In this document: positions 1 through 6,410 of the stretch, in pieces
Position numbering within the stretch: the stretch's first letter is position 1
Layout of the letters: each line of letters begins with the position of its first letter
NCBI GenBank assembly: GCA_012735285.1
Contig: JAAYHT010000143.1
Span: 1-10,658 of the forward strand
Length of the DNA stretch: 10,658 nt
Reading direction: 5' to 3'
Origin: Clostridiales bacterium
Lineage (GTDB): Bacteria > Bacillota > Clostridia > Peptostreptococcales > Anaerovoracaceae
Made by a program: the position numbers and the translations under genes
Notes under the pieces: generated by a model
What the model was told of the DNA's origin: nothing
Seen by the model: the letters and a program-made list of their open reading frames with translations, nothing else
Databases searched by the model: none

Positions 1-31
1 GACACAAACGGCTGATTTGATAGATCAGTAA
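1..31 (+). CDS. possible C-terminal end of a rightward gene (partial)
   Basis: Reading from base 2, an open frame gives TQTADLIDQ and stops at TAA (29-31). A strong rightward terminator follows 19 bases later, which implies that something upstream is transcribed rightward into this window. Nine residues are too few to identify a family, and the other forward frames stop at 13-15 and 18-20, so this frame is simply the most gene-like. The terminator could equally end an RNA gene or an untranslated tail. Confidence 0.25.
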   Translation, partial: TQTADLIDQ

Positions 32-50
32 ACGAAGGGAAGCAACTAAG

Positions 51-104
51 AAGCCCCGTGGGAAAGCAGCTAAATGAGCTCTCTCACGGGGCTTTTTCTT
101 TTTC
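51..104 (+). terminator. rho-independent terminator, rightward
   Basis: The arms AAGCCCCGTG (51-60) and CACGGGGCTT (85-94) pair perfectly over 10 bp. The loop contains a smaller AGCT/AGCT pairing. A T-rich run (93-104, broken by one C) follows on the + strand. The other side has no T tract, so it acts on rightward transcription entering from outside the window. Confidence 0.88.
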
Positions 105-188
105 CTTGGGAGCAATCAAACTCTTATGAGGATGGAGGTATTTATGGGGGGGGAAAGTTCTAGGATCAGATAGGTGGAAAGTAGCTAA

Positions 189-468
189 TATGGAGAAATT
201 CCTTTAAAAATACCTAGAGACAGGAACGGTGAATTTGAGCCAATTGTAGTACCTAAAAATAAGCGTGATATCTCAGGAATTGAAAGAGAAAGTAATAGCA
301 CTTTACTCTAGGGGGATGTCTACTAGAGATATACACTCTCAAATAAAAGACATCTACGGGATAGAGCTATCTGCAGAAAGGGTAAGTAAGATAACAGATA
401 GCTTGCTGCCAGAAATAGAAGAATGGCAAAACAGGCCTTTAGAGCCAATATATTCTTTCATTTTCATG
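189..468 (+). pseudogene. IS256-family (mutator-type) transposase remnant
   Basis: Two frames together spell the middle of an IS256-family DDE transposase. From 192, one frame reads GEIPLKIPRDRNGEFEP, then PKNKRDISGIE. After about 285 the neighbouring frame continues as EKVIALYSRGMSTRDI, then YGIELSAERVSKITD and EEWQNRPLEPIY. The frames join if one A in the run at 283-285 is an insertion. A TAA (186-188) interrupts the upstream part, and homology ends near 468 just after the RPLEPIY segment, before the first catalytic Asp. The catalytic DDE core is therefore missing and the copy is dead. I see no terminal inverted repeats or target duplication, so the ends of the original element cannot be placed. 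The GTG-started open frame at 265-516 is only part of this wreck and is unlikely to be a working gene. Confidence 0.85.
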
Positions 469-628
469 GTCTCGGAATTGAGGCTTAATAATATATCAAC
501 TGACAGTTTTCTTTGATGACAGGATAAAAAAACCTCTAAAATATAATTAGTAAGTGAAAATAATTTAGTATTTATTTTGATTTCTTGCTAGTTTAAAGCA
601 CAAAGTTATTTACTGTCTCTCAAAAGAG

Positions 629-663
629 TTAGGGGTCAAAGCCTAGTAGCTACAGACCCCTAA
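629..663 (-). terminator. probable terminator of the Arg-Asp repeat protein gene
   Basis: The arms TTAGGGGTC (629-637) and GACCCCTAA (655-663) form a perfect 9-bp stem with a 17-base loop, 20 bases beyond the stop codon of the leftward gene ending at 684. Read leftward, the stem is followed by CTCTTTTGAG, so the T run is short. This is a reasonable but not ideal intrinsic terminator. Confidence 0.6.
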
Positions 664-683
664 TAACTCAAACTCAACTTATT

Positions 684-1511
684 CTACCAGCAGTATCCAT
701 TTGTTCCGTTGAACTGAAAAGCTGTTCTTCTTCTGGGTTTGTTGCAATCTCTGTCAAAGTCTCTGTCACGTTCGCCCCGTACATCACGATCTCGATCGCA
801 ATCATCTCTTCTGCAGAACCAATCCCAGTCGAAATCACAGTCTCTATCACGATCCCTCCGTCTGTCTCTTCTGTCACAATCTCTATCACGGTCTCTGTCT
901 CTATCGCGATCGCGGTCTCTATCCCTGTCTCGATCTCTATCGCGGTCACGGTCACGATCTCTGTCTCTGTCCCTGTCGCGATCTCTGTCCCGTTCTCCTA
1001 ATACATCACGGTCGCAATCTCTATCAAAGTCCCTATCTCGGTCTCTATCACGATCCCTGTCTCGATCCCTATCACGGTCGCGGTCACGATCACGATCTCT
1101 TCTTCTATCATCGAGTATATCTTCTAAGCATTTAATCAGTTTTCTAAGACCGTCTTCAATATTCCTTAATCCTTCGCGTATCTTCCTGTCAATTTCGCAT
1201 ACGTTGTCGCCCCTGCATATATCATCTAATGCTTTCAGAATTTGTTTGATACCTTTGCGGATCTTACAAATTCCTTCTAAACAATCTCTGTTGCAATCAA
1301 AGTCTATATCATTTAAGGCTTCTATAATATCGCATAAGGCTTCTTTTATATCACAAACTGCATTTTTTACTTGTCTCTCGCCATGAGAAACCCTGCATCT
1401 GCAGATATCATCTAAGCCCCTACGAATATCTCTGATATTCCTTTTTATATCCTCAATAGCCCGCCTTATTTTCCTCTCATCCCTATCAAATCTATCATCA
1501 CATCTATTCAT
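684..1511 (-). CDS. Cys-rich protein with helical repeats and Arg-Asp tract, putative spore-surface protein
   Basis: I do not recognise a named family. The first ~137 residues hold about four copies of a ~33-residue amphipathic unit of the form ERxIxxAIxDIKxxIxDIxxALDDI. Residues ~138-212 are almost pure Arg-Asp dipeptides, interrupted once by a DFDRDCDRDVLGE-like segment. A second, shorter copy (CDRDRDVRGERDRDFDRDC) lies near the C-terminus, followed by a basic patch and an aromatic tail ending GTNGYCW. There are 18 cysteines and no signal peptide or membrane segment. The ribosome binding site GGAAGGG (1520-1526) is 8 bases from the ATG at 1511 but only 2 bases from the ATG at 1517, so I chose 1511; starting at 1517 adds two residues. 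The sigma-K-like promoter upstream and the Cys-rich, highly charged composition suggest a spore coat or exosporium protein. That role is inference. Confidence 0.75.
   Translation of the reverse strand: MNRCDDRFDRDERKIRRAIEDIKRNIRDIRRGLDDICRCRVSHGERQVKNAVCDIKEALCDIIEALNDIDFDCNRDCLEGICKIRKGIKQILKALDDICRGDNVCEIDRKIREGLRNIEDGLRKLIKCLEDILDDRRRDRDRDRDRDRDRDRDRDRDRDRDFDRDCDRDVLGERDRDRDRDRDRDRDRDRDRDRDRDRDRDRDRDRDRDRDCDRRDRRRDRDRDCDFDWDWFCRRDDCDRDRDVRGERDRDFDRDCNKPRRRTAFQFNGTNGYCW
885..1105 (-). repeat. degenerate hexanucleotide repeat encoding (Arg-Asp)n
   Basis: The stretch is a run of 6-base units, GAY plus an Arg codon on the coding (-) strand, broken once at about 990-1025. The units are not identical: all six Arg codons and both Asp codons appear. 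The repeat is strict at the protein level but loose at the DNA level. On the + strand the same bases read as Ser-Arg/Ser-Leu. Confidence 0.85.
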
Positions 1512-1558
1512 AAACATAACCCTTCCATATTAATTTTACCCCATAGATGGGTGTATAC

Positions 1559-1586
1559 TATAATATGAAAGTGGGCTGGAATATGT
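1559..1586 (-). promoter_or_regulatory. sigma-K/sigma-E-type sporulation promoter
   Basis: Read leftward, AC (1586-1585), a 17-base spacer and CATATTATA (1567-1559) match the Bacillus sigma-K consensus AC-N16/17-CATANNNTA at every defined position. An ACATATT sequence overlaps the -35 area and resembles a sigma-E -35, but its spacing of 12 is short for sigma-E. Transcription would begin near 1552, about 40 bases before the ATG at 1511. Confidence 0.65.
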
Positions 1587-1600
1587 TTATGTATAGAAAG

Positions 1601-2455
1601 CTACATAATTTTGGATAGTAATATAAACTGGTGGGACAAAAAGAAGAACCCAAATCCCCAGCTGGCTAGGTTTGCTACAATACCATATGCAATTCTGCGT
1701 TTCCTGCTATTACCTTTAAGATATCTTGCAAATATTATTGATTCTATGATTAGGATAATAACTTCTATTGGGAATTGAAATAGATATGCAGTTATGGGTC
1801 CGCTTCTTATCAATGCTAAACCCACTGTTAATGTAAGTACTATTTGAGTAACAATATTTGTTAGAATAAAGATCTTTAAGTTTTCTCTTAGCGCAAAACC
1901 GAACAATAGGAGAATAATACCTTCAATAATTAGGGTAGGTATAAGAGTTGTGAAAAACTGAACTAAATAACTGTTCCAAAGACTTGGAACAGTCGTGTGT
2001 CCTGTGGAATAATCGTAGGTTACACTGCTGTAAAGCGACTTTCTTGTAAGCACATCAGATACGGATACATTGCCACTTTCAGTAACAATTATTATCCTAT
2101 AAACATCCGGTACCCCAACATAGCCGAATTTATGAACATAACCTTTCTCACTAGGTTTTCCTATAAGATCTCCCCACATTGGAAGGCCCGTACCCTCTAC
2201 GAGTGCGGGCTTCCATCCTTCATTCTCATAGCTGTATAGCAGGGACAGCATATTTTGATTTAGTTTTTCACGTTCACCTTCATGAAAATTGTTATAGCTT
2301 TCCGCCTTTTGAGTAAGTAAATCTAAATAATAGGTTTCAGCAGGTGGATTTATAACATACACTGTCAGGCTATCTTTAGGCCCCATATCAGCATAAGCAG
2401 TTATAGGCATCATAAATGCTATTACCATGATGATAATAACCAATAACTTTTTCAT
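1601..2455 (-). CDS. secreted-domain membrane protein of unknown function
   Basis: The protein has 284 residues. A signal peptide (basic MKK, hydrophobic 4-19, probable cleavage after A22 in AYA-D) leads into an extracellular domain of about 140 residues, starting DMGPKDSLTVYVINPP and containing aromatic and Gly patches. Four predicted membrane helices follow at about 165-189, 193-216, 222-246 and 256-281, with a basic loop (KGNSRKRR, 248-255) that should face the cytoplasm. I recognise no enzymatic motif and no named family. GGGTGG lies 4 bases before the ATG. The gene starts 22 bases after the VOC gene's stop with no terminator between, so the two are probably co-transcribed. No convincing terminator follows it, so some reading into the next gene is possible. 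A sensor or transporter-accessory role could be imagined, but nothing in the sequence shows it. Confidence 0.75.
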   Translation of the reverse strand: MKKLLVIIIMVIAFMMPITAYADMGPKDSLTVYVINPPAETYYLDLLTQKAESYNNFHEGEREKLNQNMLSLLYSYENEGWKPALVEGTGLPMWGDLIGKPSEKGYVHKFGYVGVPDVYRIIIVTESGNVSVSDVLTRKSLYSSVTYDYSTGHTTVPSLWNSYLVQFFTTLIPTLIIEGIILLLFGFALRENLKIFILTNIVTQIVLTLTVGLALIRSGPITAYLFQFPIEVIILIIESIIFARYLKGNSRKRRIAYGIVANLASWGFGFFFLSHQFILLSKIM

Positions 2456-2477
2456 GTTTCCACCCTGCTTTCATACT

Positions 2478-2954
2478 CTATTTATTCCTGAAATAGGGGT
2501 TTTCCTTAATCTCAATAATTAAATCAAGTTCAGGATCGTGTACAAACATACCCCTCCTGAACCCTATAATATCATCCTCTGTCTCTACTTCAAAAATAAT
2601 TTCTGCTCCTCTGCTTAGAAAATAGTTTCTGCTGTCATCAAAATCATCTACTGGAAAGCAAATATGATGAAAACCGATACTTCCCTTGTCTAAATACTCC
2701 TTAAATATACTTTCACCCACTGCCGGATATATTATCTCTATCGTATCCTTGTTACCCTTTCCAAAGCTACACATGGCAATCTTTAACTCACATTCAGGTA
2801 ATTTAACTCCACGTGTATAAGCTTTATTCGGCTTAAAATCATATATCTGAAAATCTTTTACACCATAAAAGCTTTTTAGGTGTTCAATTGTACCTTCAAA
2901 ATCATCTACTACGAATCCCATATGATGTAATCCACGCTCAGCTAACTTAATCAT
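2478..2954 (-). CDS. VOC-family (glyoxalase/methylmalonyl-CoA epimerase fold) protein
   Basis: The 158-residue protein shows the paired beta-alpha-beta-beta-beta modules of the vicinal oxygen chelate fold. The first begins LHHMGFVVDDFEGTIEHLKSFYG (residues 9-31) and the second GFHHICFPVDDFDDSRNYFLSRGAEI (94-119). The four expected metal ligands are present: H11, E73 (in TIEIIYP), H97 and E148 (in LIIEIKE). An active divalent-metal enzyme is therefore likely. The family covers glyoxalase I, methylmalonyl-CoA epimerase, dioxygenases and resistance proteins. The layout is closest to the epimerase/lactoylglutathione lyase side, but the substrate cannot be called. The ribosome binding site GGGAGGGG sits just before the ATG. 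It is the first gene of a two-gene unit with the membrane protein, driven by the promoter at 2986-3014. Confidence 0.87.
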   Translation of the reverse strand: MIKLAERGLHHMGFVVDDFEGTIEHLKSFYGVKDFQIYDFKPNKAYTRGVKLPECELKIAMCSFGKGNKDTIEIIYPAVGESIFKEYLDKGSIGFHHICFPVDDFDDSRNYFLSRGAEIIFEVETEDDIIGFRRGMFVHDPELDLIIEIKENPYFRNK

Positions 2955-2985
2955 GAAATCCCCTCCCTATTATTCCGTTATATCC

Positions 2986-3014
2986 ATTCTATACTTAGTT
3001 TTATACTATTTCAA
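2986..3014 (-). promoter_or_regulatory. sigma-A promoter for the VOC/membrane-protein unit
   Basis: Read leftward, TTGAAA (3014-3009), a spacer of exactly 17 bases and TAGAAT (2991-2986) form a good housekeeping promoter. Transcription would start near 2979, about 25 bases before the ATG at 2954. The start region contains GGATATAACGG (2985-2975), which resembles the repeats at 7457-7488. Confidence 0.6.
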
Positions 3015-3050
3015 ATAAATAATAGAACAAATAGCCTATTTTTTTAATAA

Positions 3051-3056
3051 TATAAT
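3051..3056 (+). promoter_or_regulatory. candidate -10 box for the WTR-motif gene
   Basis: TATAAT lies 14 bases before the GGAGG of the rightward gene starting at 3084, which is the right place for a short leader. No convincing -35 box lies 16-18 bases upstream, and the region is so AT-rich that a chance match is easy. Confidence 0.3.
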
Positions 3057-3083
3057 TAATATAGCTAAAAGGAGGCAGATAAT

Positions 3084-3653
3084 ATGCCAACAGATTTACC
3101 ATCAGATGTACTAATATCTCATGGAGAGATGAACCTGATAAATTCATTTCGGACAATTTGGAGAGAATTCGCCTTATGGACGAGATCAATGTTTATTGCC
3201 GATTTAACAGGATTGGGCAATTTAAATGCTGTTTTTAATAGATTGTACAGCATTCCTGAAACATTTATAAATCAACTTAGGGTAATATTCGGCGAGAATG
3301 CCGATATATTAGTTCAACCCCTTTCTATGCATATTGTATATTTGTTAGACCTATTCGAGGCACAAATAAACAATGATGTTGAAGGAGTTAATGCTGCCAC
3401 AACCCTTTTATATCAGAATGCCGATGAACTTGCTAACGCTTTTGCACAGATTAATCCCTTCTGGGATGAAGCACAATGGAGGAATTTACTCTATCAATAT
3501 TTATCTTTAACCTTCCAAGAGTCAACCGCTATTTTAGAAGGAAAATTCGATCTAGATGTGGATATATATGATAGGATTTCAACTTTTACAACACTGATTG
3601 GAGACTACACTGCAACCGGTGTATTGCAGTACCTAAGAGCAACTGGTATGTAA
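3084..3653 (+). CDS. small all-helical protein with WTR motif, unknown function
   Basis: The protein has 189 residues and no signal peptide or membrane helix. The segment TIWREFALWTRSMFIADLTGLGNLNAVFNRLYSIPETF (residues 24-61), with W26, W32-T33-R34 and a following LxNLxxxxxRL pattern, resembles a family of small helical proteins of unknown role common in spore-forming Firmicutes (typically LWxxHVxWTR). I recall some members being misannotated as acetylglutamate kinase; nothing here resembles that enzyme. The chain appears internally duplicated: LYSIPETFINQL (54-65) matches LYQNADELANAF (109-120) in position and pattern, and each is followed by a helical segment. A strong GGAGG lies 7 bases before the ATG. 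The gene stands alone, divergent from the VOC unit and convergent with the peptidase operon, and ends at a clear terminator. Confidence 0.8.
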   Translation: MPTDLPSDVLISHGEMNLINSFRTIWREFALWTRSMFIADLTGLGNLNAVFNRLYSIPETFINQLRVIFGENADILVQPLSMHIVYLLDLFEAQINNDVEGVNAATTLLYQNADELANAFAQINPFWDEAQWRNLLYQYLSLTFQESTAILEGKFDLDVDIYDRISTFTTLIGDYTATGVLQYLRATGM

Positions 3654-3657
3654 AACT

Positions 3658-3680
3658 AAAGGCCGGAAAACCGGCCTTTT
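3658..3680. terminator. bidirectional terminator between convergent genes
   Basis: The arms AAAGGCCGG (3658-3666) and CCGGCCTTT (3671-3679) close an AAAA loop. Rightward the stem runs into TTTT and ends the gene at 3653. Leftward it is followed by a second T-rich stretch (TTTAGTTTT) and lies 4 bases past the stop codon at 3684, so it should also end the peptidase operon. Confidence 0.9.
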
Positions 3681-3683
3681 ATC

Positions 3684-4649
3684 TTACTTCAAAAAATCCC
3701 TTGCTGCTTTCAATCCATAAGCGGGCTCAGCTTCTAATACAGCCCTATTAATAGCCCTAGCCATCACATCTGTTGCCAGTGCTCCTACAGCATCAGGCAT
3801 TACCTCAACTTCAGCTGTGCTTAAGGCAAATATTGTATCTCCATCGGCCATGGTATGAACAGGTCTTATGGCTCTTGCAAAGCCATTATGGGCTATTGAT
3901 GCAATCTTGTTCAACTGGGTTTTATTAAGCTTAGCATTAGTTACTATACATCCTATTGTAGTATTCCCGCTAAAGACATTTCTGTTACCTGCATATTCAG
4001 CATACATAACCTCTTCAGTGTTTGATATGGCAGTTTTATCTTCATTAAGTATTCCTGCCAGTCTCTTACCTGTATCTACATCTATTACATCACCAAGGGC
4101 ATTAACAGCTACAATAGCACCTACTATGAGATCTCCTATCTGCACCGCATAGGTTCCTAGTCCGCTCTTCATCATGAAATCAGGACCTAAGAACTTACCA
4201 ACAGTAGCTCCTGTTCCTGCACCAACATTTCCTTCCTGGGGCTTATCTGTTGATGCATTCAAACAGGCCTGGTAGCCCATTTCTTTATCCGGTCTGCATT
4301 TTGGATCCCCTACTACTAAATCAAACAGCGATGCTCCGCAAACTATTGGAACAACTCCTACTCCCACATCAAATCCTACGCCTTTTTCTTCTAAAAACTG
4401 CATAGCTCCAGATCCTGCATCCAAACCATAGGCACTTCCGCCTGATAACATAACTGCATGAATCTGCTCAACCATGTTAACAGGCCTTAATAGGTCGGTT
4501 TCTCTAGTAGCAGGACCTCCGCCTCTCACATCGACACCAGCAAAAGCCCCCTGCTCACAAATGATTACAGTACAACCTGTACCACCTTCAAGATCCTGGG
4601 CGCTTCCTACCTTGATGCCTTTAATATCGGTTATCTTTACTTCCTTCAT
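3684..4649 (-). CDS. P1-family (MEROPS S58, DmpA/ThnT-like) self-processing peptidase
   Basis: This is a 321-residue member of the DmpA/BapA/ThnT family of aminopeptidases and amidohydrolases. Family marks in order are GIKVGSAQDLEGGTGCTVI (11-29), GVDVRGGGPATRETDLL (38-54), HAVMLSGGSAYGLDAGSG (64-81), GNVGAGTGATVGK (140-152), SGNTTIGCIVTNAKL (227-241) and ARAIRPVHTMADGDTIFALST (258-278). In this group the precursor cuts itself to free an N-terminal nucleophile. The NTT motif puts the cut between N229 and T230, giving a Thr nucleophile as in ThnT rather than the Ser of DmpA. There is no signal peptide, so it acts in the cytoplasm. GGAGG lies 6 bases before the ATG. It is the last gene after the OPT transporter, so it probably trims imported peptides; the substrate is unknown. 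Confidence 0.92.
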   Translation of the reverse strand: MKEVKITDIKGIKVGSAQDLEGGTGCTVIICEQGAFAGVDVRGGGPATRETDLLRPVNMVEQIHAVMLSGGSAYGLDAGSGAMQFLEEKGVGFDVGVGVVPIVCGASLFDLVVGDPKCRPDKEMGYQACLNASTDKPQEGNVGAGTGATVGKFLGPDFMMKSGLGTYAVQIGDLIVGAIVAVNALGDVIDVDTGKRLAGILNEDKTAISNTEEVMYAEYAGNRNVFSGNTTIGCIVTNAKLNKTQLNKIASIAHNGFARAIRPVHTMADGDTIFALSTAEVEVMPDAVGALATDVMARAINRAVLEAEPAYGLKAARDFLK

Positions 4650-4671
4650 AATCTACCTCCAACTCCTAACA

Positions 4672-4699
4672 AATTAGGGCAGCATCAGCTGCCCTAATT
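4672..4699 (-). terminator. hairpin between transporter and peptidase genes (partial terminator or RNA-stabilising stem)
   Basis: The arms AATTAGGGCAGC (4672-4683) and GCTGCCCTAATT (4688-4699) form a perfect 12-bp stem with an ATCA loop, 15 bases after the transporter's stop codon. Read leftward it is followed only by TGTTAGGAG, not a real T run. It may stop some transcripts, or protect the transporter mRNA end and lower peptidase output. It does not prove that the two genes are separate units. Confidence 0.55.
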
Positions 4700-4714
4700 A
4701 ATTGTAGATGCAAA

Positions 4715-6367
4715 TTATAGTGCTTGCATAATCATAACAGCTTGAATTAGAGCTATTATAACACCTACAACTGCTTCTCCGCCAAGGAGACCAGCTGCGA
4801 TTATCTGGCCAGTTCCTCTGCTTTCATATCCAGGAGCAGCTTTCATAACGATAAATCTTATTAAACCTCCAAGGAAAGCTGTTGCTGACAAGTAGAATGG
4901 TAGATATACACCAAGACCTAATGTCATAACAGGGAAGTTTACTATGTAAAGAATTATAGCTGCTATTAAACCTATCACGAAAGCGGGAACATGGGATATT
5001 CCTCCAACCATAGCTGCTACAGCACCTGCTTGAGGAGCCGGGAACATGTCAGGATTACCGAATGCTTCCGGACCATAAGCTTTCAGAATGACGAATAGAA
5101 CTATGACGGAAACGATTGCACCAATAACTCCGCCAATAACCTCTCCGATCCACTGAGCTTTAGGATCAGAGTTTAGTACGTAACCTGCTTTAAAGTCATT
5201 CATAACGTCACCGACCAAACCGCAAGCTACAGCAACAATTGCTGCAACAAAGAATGCTTCAGTTTGACCGATGCTGGATACTGCCTTAGCAGCTAAGAGT
5301 ATGATTATACCGAAGATTTCCATCGGGTTGATACCTGATTGTCCTACGCACTGTGCTGACATTGAAGTTGCTAACCAAACACCGATGATGGTAACGATTG
5401 AAGCAACTACTCCCATATCAGCAAGTACTGTGAACAAGAAAGCTAGGATTACCATTGCGATGGGAGCCCATCTTAACGGTATAACGCCTTCTCCTAAGCT
5501 GGATTTGCTGAACATAGGTCCAAAGATTTCCTTAGCTTTTGGAAGGATACCCTTGATAATGATACCAATACCGGTACCAACCATCAGGCCTATTCCTAAG
5601 GATGACTTAATATTTGCCGCAGTCGCAGCATCTAAGATACCTAGAGCCTGACCGCCAATCAAGATACCAAAGTCACCTATGATAGCACCTAGGAACCAAA
5701 CTCCGATGAATACTGGACCAATGATGAACCCTACAGCAACTAGCATGGGGGATAGCCACATTCCACCTAGTGATCCATAGCCCATCATTCTTTGGAACCA
5801 AACAACTCCACCACCGAATGTACCAAACCAGTCTCTAAGTACTGTGAATATGGCAGCAAGTCCTAGTGATGCGAACAGGGTGCCAGCTTTCTTTCCACCT
5901 TCGTCACCGACGATTAAGGTTTCAGCAGCAGCCTGACCCATTGGGTAAGGAAGTTCCTTGGTTACTACGAAATATTTTCTAATTAGCGCGGTAAAGATTA
6001 CACCCAGGATAACCCCACCCAGGGTTACAACTATTAATGCAAAAGAGCTTATATCTGCATCAGGATTTAGCATGTAGGCACCGGGGATTGTAAATGCCAA
6101 ACCACCGGCTACCATAGATCCTGCAGACATAGCTGTGTGAGTTACGTTAATTTCATTAATATTAGTATTGCCTAAAGCTTTAAGTGCAAACATGGATACC
6201 AGGGCAACGAACATAATCGGCCAAGGTAGAGCTCCAAGCTTCAATGCTACGAACATTGAGCTCATCGTTAGGATAATGGCACCTATGGCACCAATTATCA
6301 TTCCTCGAACAGTAAACTGTTCTCGAAACGATGTGGCGTATTTTACGCCCCTTTGCTCTTCAGACAT
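4715..6367 (-). CDS. OPT-family oligopeptide transporter
   Basis: The protein has 550 residues and is almost entirely hydrophobic, with about 14 or more predicted membrane helices. The N-terminus (EQFTVRGMIIGAIGAIILTM, then FVALKLGALPWPI at about residues 39-51) and the downstream GNTNINEINVTHTAMSAGSMVAGGLAFTIPG and TKELPYPMGQAAAETL segments match the prokaryotic OPT group. OPT proteins are secondary transporters, usually proton-driven, carrying small peptides or, in the YSL branch, metal chelates. The peptidase next door favours peptides here. The length is normal for a short bacterial OPT and no frameshift is seen. AAGGAGG lies 6 bases before the ATG. It follows the phosphatase gene by 43 bases and precedes the peptidase by 65 bases, with the hairpin at 4672-4699 between. 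Confidence 0.92.
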   Translation of the reverse strand: MSEEQRGVKYATSFREQFTVRGMIIGAIGAIILTMSSMFVALKLGALPWPIMFVALVSMFALKALGNTNINEINVTHTAMSAGSMVAGGLAFTIPGAYMLNPDADISSFALIVVTLGGVILGVIFTALIRKYFVVTKELPYPMGQAAAETLIVGDEGGKKAGTLFASLGLAAIFTVLRDWFGTFGGGVVWFQRMMGYGSLGGMWLSPMLVAVGFIIGPVFIGVWFLGAIIGDFGILIGGQALGILDAATAANIKSSLGIGLMVGTGIGIIIKGILPKAKEIFGPMFSKSSLGEGVIPLRWAPIAMVILAFLFTVLADMGVVASIVTIIGVWLATSMSAQCVGQSGINPMEIFGIIILLAAKAVSSIGQTEAFFVAAIVAVACGLVGDVMNDFKAGYVLNSDPKAQWIGEVIGGVIGAIVSVIVLFVILKAYGPEAFGNPDMFPAPQAGAVAAMVGGISHVPAFVIGLIAAIILYIVNFPVMTLGLGVYLPFYLSATAFLGGLIRFIVMKAAPGYESRGTGQIIAAGLLGGEAVVGVIIALIQAVMIMQAL

Positions 6368-6410
6368 ATTATCCTCCTTAAATCATACTTGTTTAATATG
6401 GATATAATTT

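Larger units (their letters stand above)
1..683. other. gene-poor stretch with no intact coding region
   Basis: Apart from the terminator at 51-104, the transposase remnant at 189-468 and the hairpin at 629-663, I see no coding frame with a ribosome binding site, no tRNA or rRNA, and no riboswitch. Positions 105-188 may hold further decayed transposase sequence, but nothing recognisable. Positions 469-628 are AT-rich and featureless. Confidence 0.6.

Noticed and set aside
674..955. Second leftward open frame (Ile-Glu-Thr rich) over the repeat
   Set aside because: It is a frame-shifted reading of the same repeat (shadow), starting inside the real gene with no start signals.
740..1105. Possible CRISPR array
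   Set aside because: The repeat unit is 6 bases with no unique spacers and lies within a coding frame.
739..1386. Rightward open frame of 215 codons, rich in Ser-Arg and Ser-Leu
   Set aside because: It is the antisense reading of the hexanucleotide Arg-Asp repeat. The period of six keeps this frame open. It has no ribosome binding site, while the leftward frame has one plus a promoter and a structured N-terminal domain.
1997..2239. Rightward open frame of 80 codons inside the membrane-protein gene
   Set aside because: It is an antisense shadow; the leftward gene has a signal peptide, membrane helices and a ribosome binding site.
2985..2993. CATTCTATA as a sporulation-type -10 for the rightward gene at 3084
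   Set aside because: It has one mismatch to CATANNNTA, no AC at the right distance, and would give a leader of about 85 bases. It also overlaps the better leftward sigma-A promoter.
3001..3189. Leftward open frame of 62 codons across the start of the WTR gene
   Set aside because: It overlaps the start of a well-supported gene, lacks a ribosome binding site and covers its promoter region.
5271..5651. Rightward open frame of 126 codons inside the transporter gene
   Set aside because: It is an antisense shadow of the OPT gene, with no start signal and no recognisable protein.
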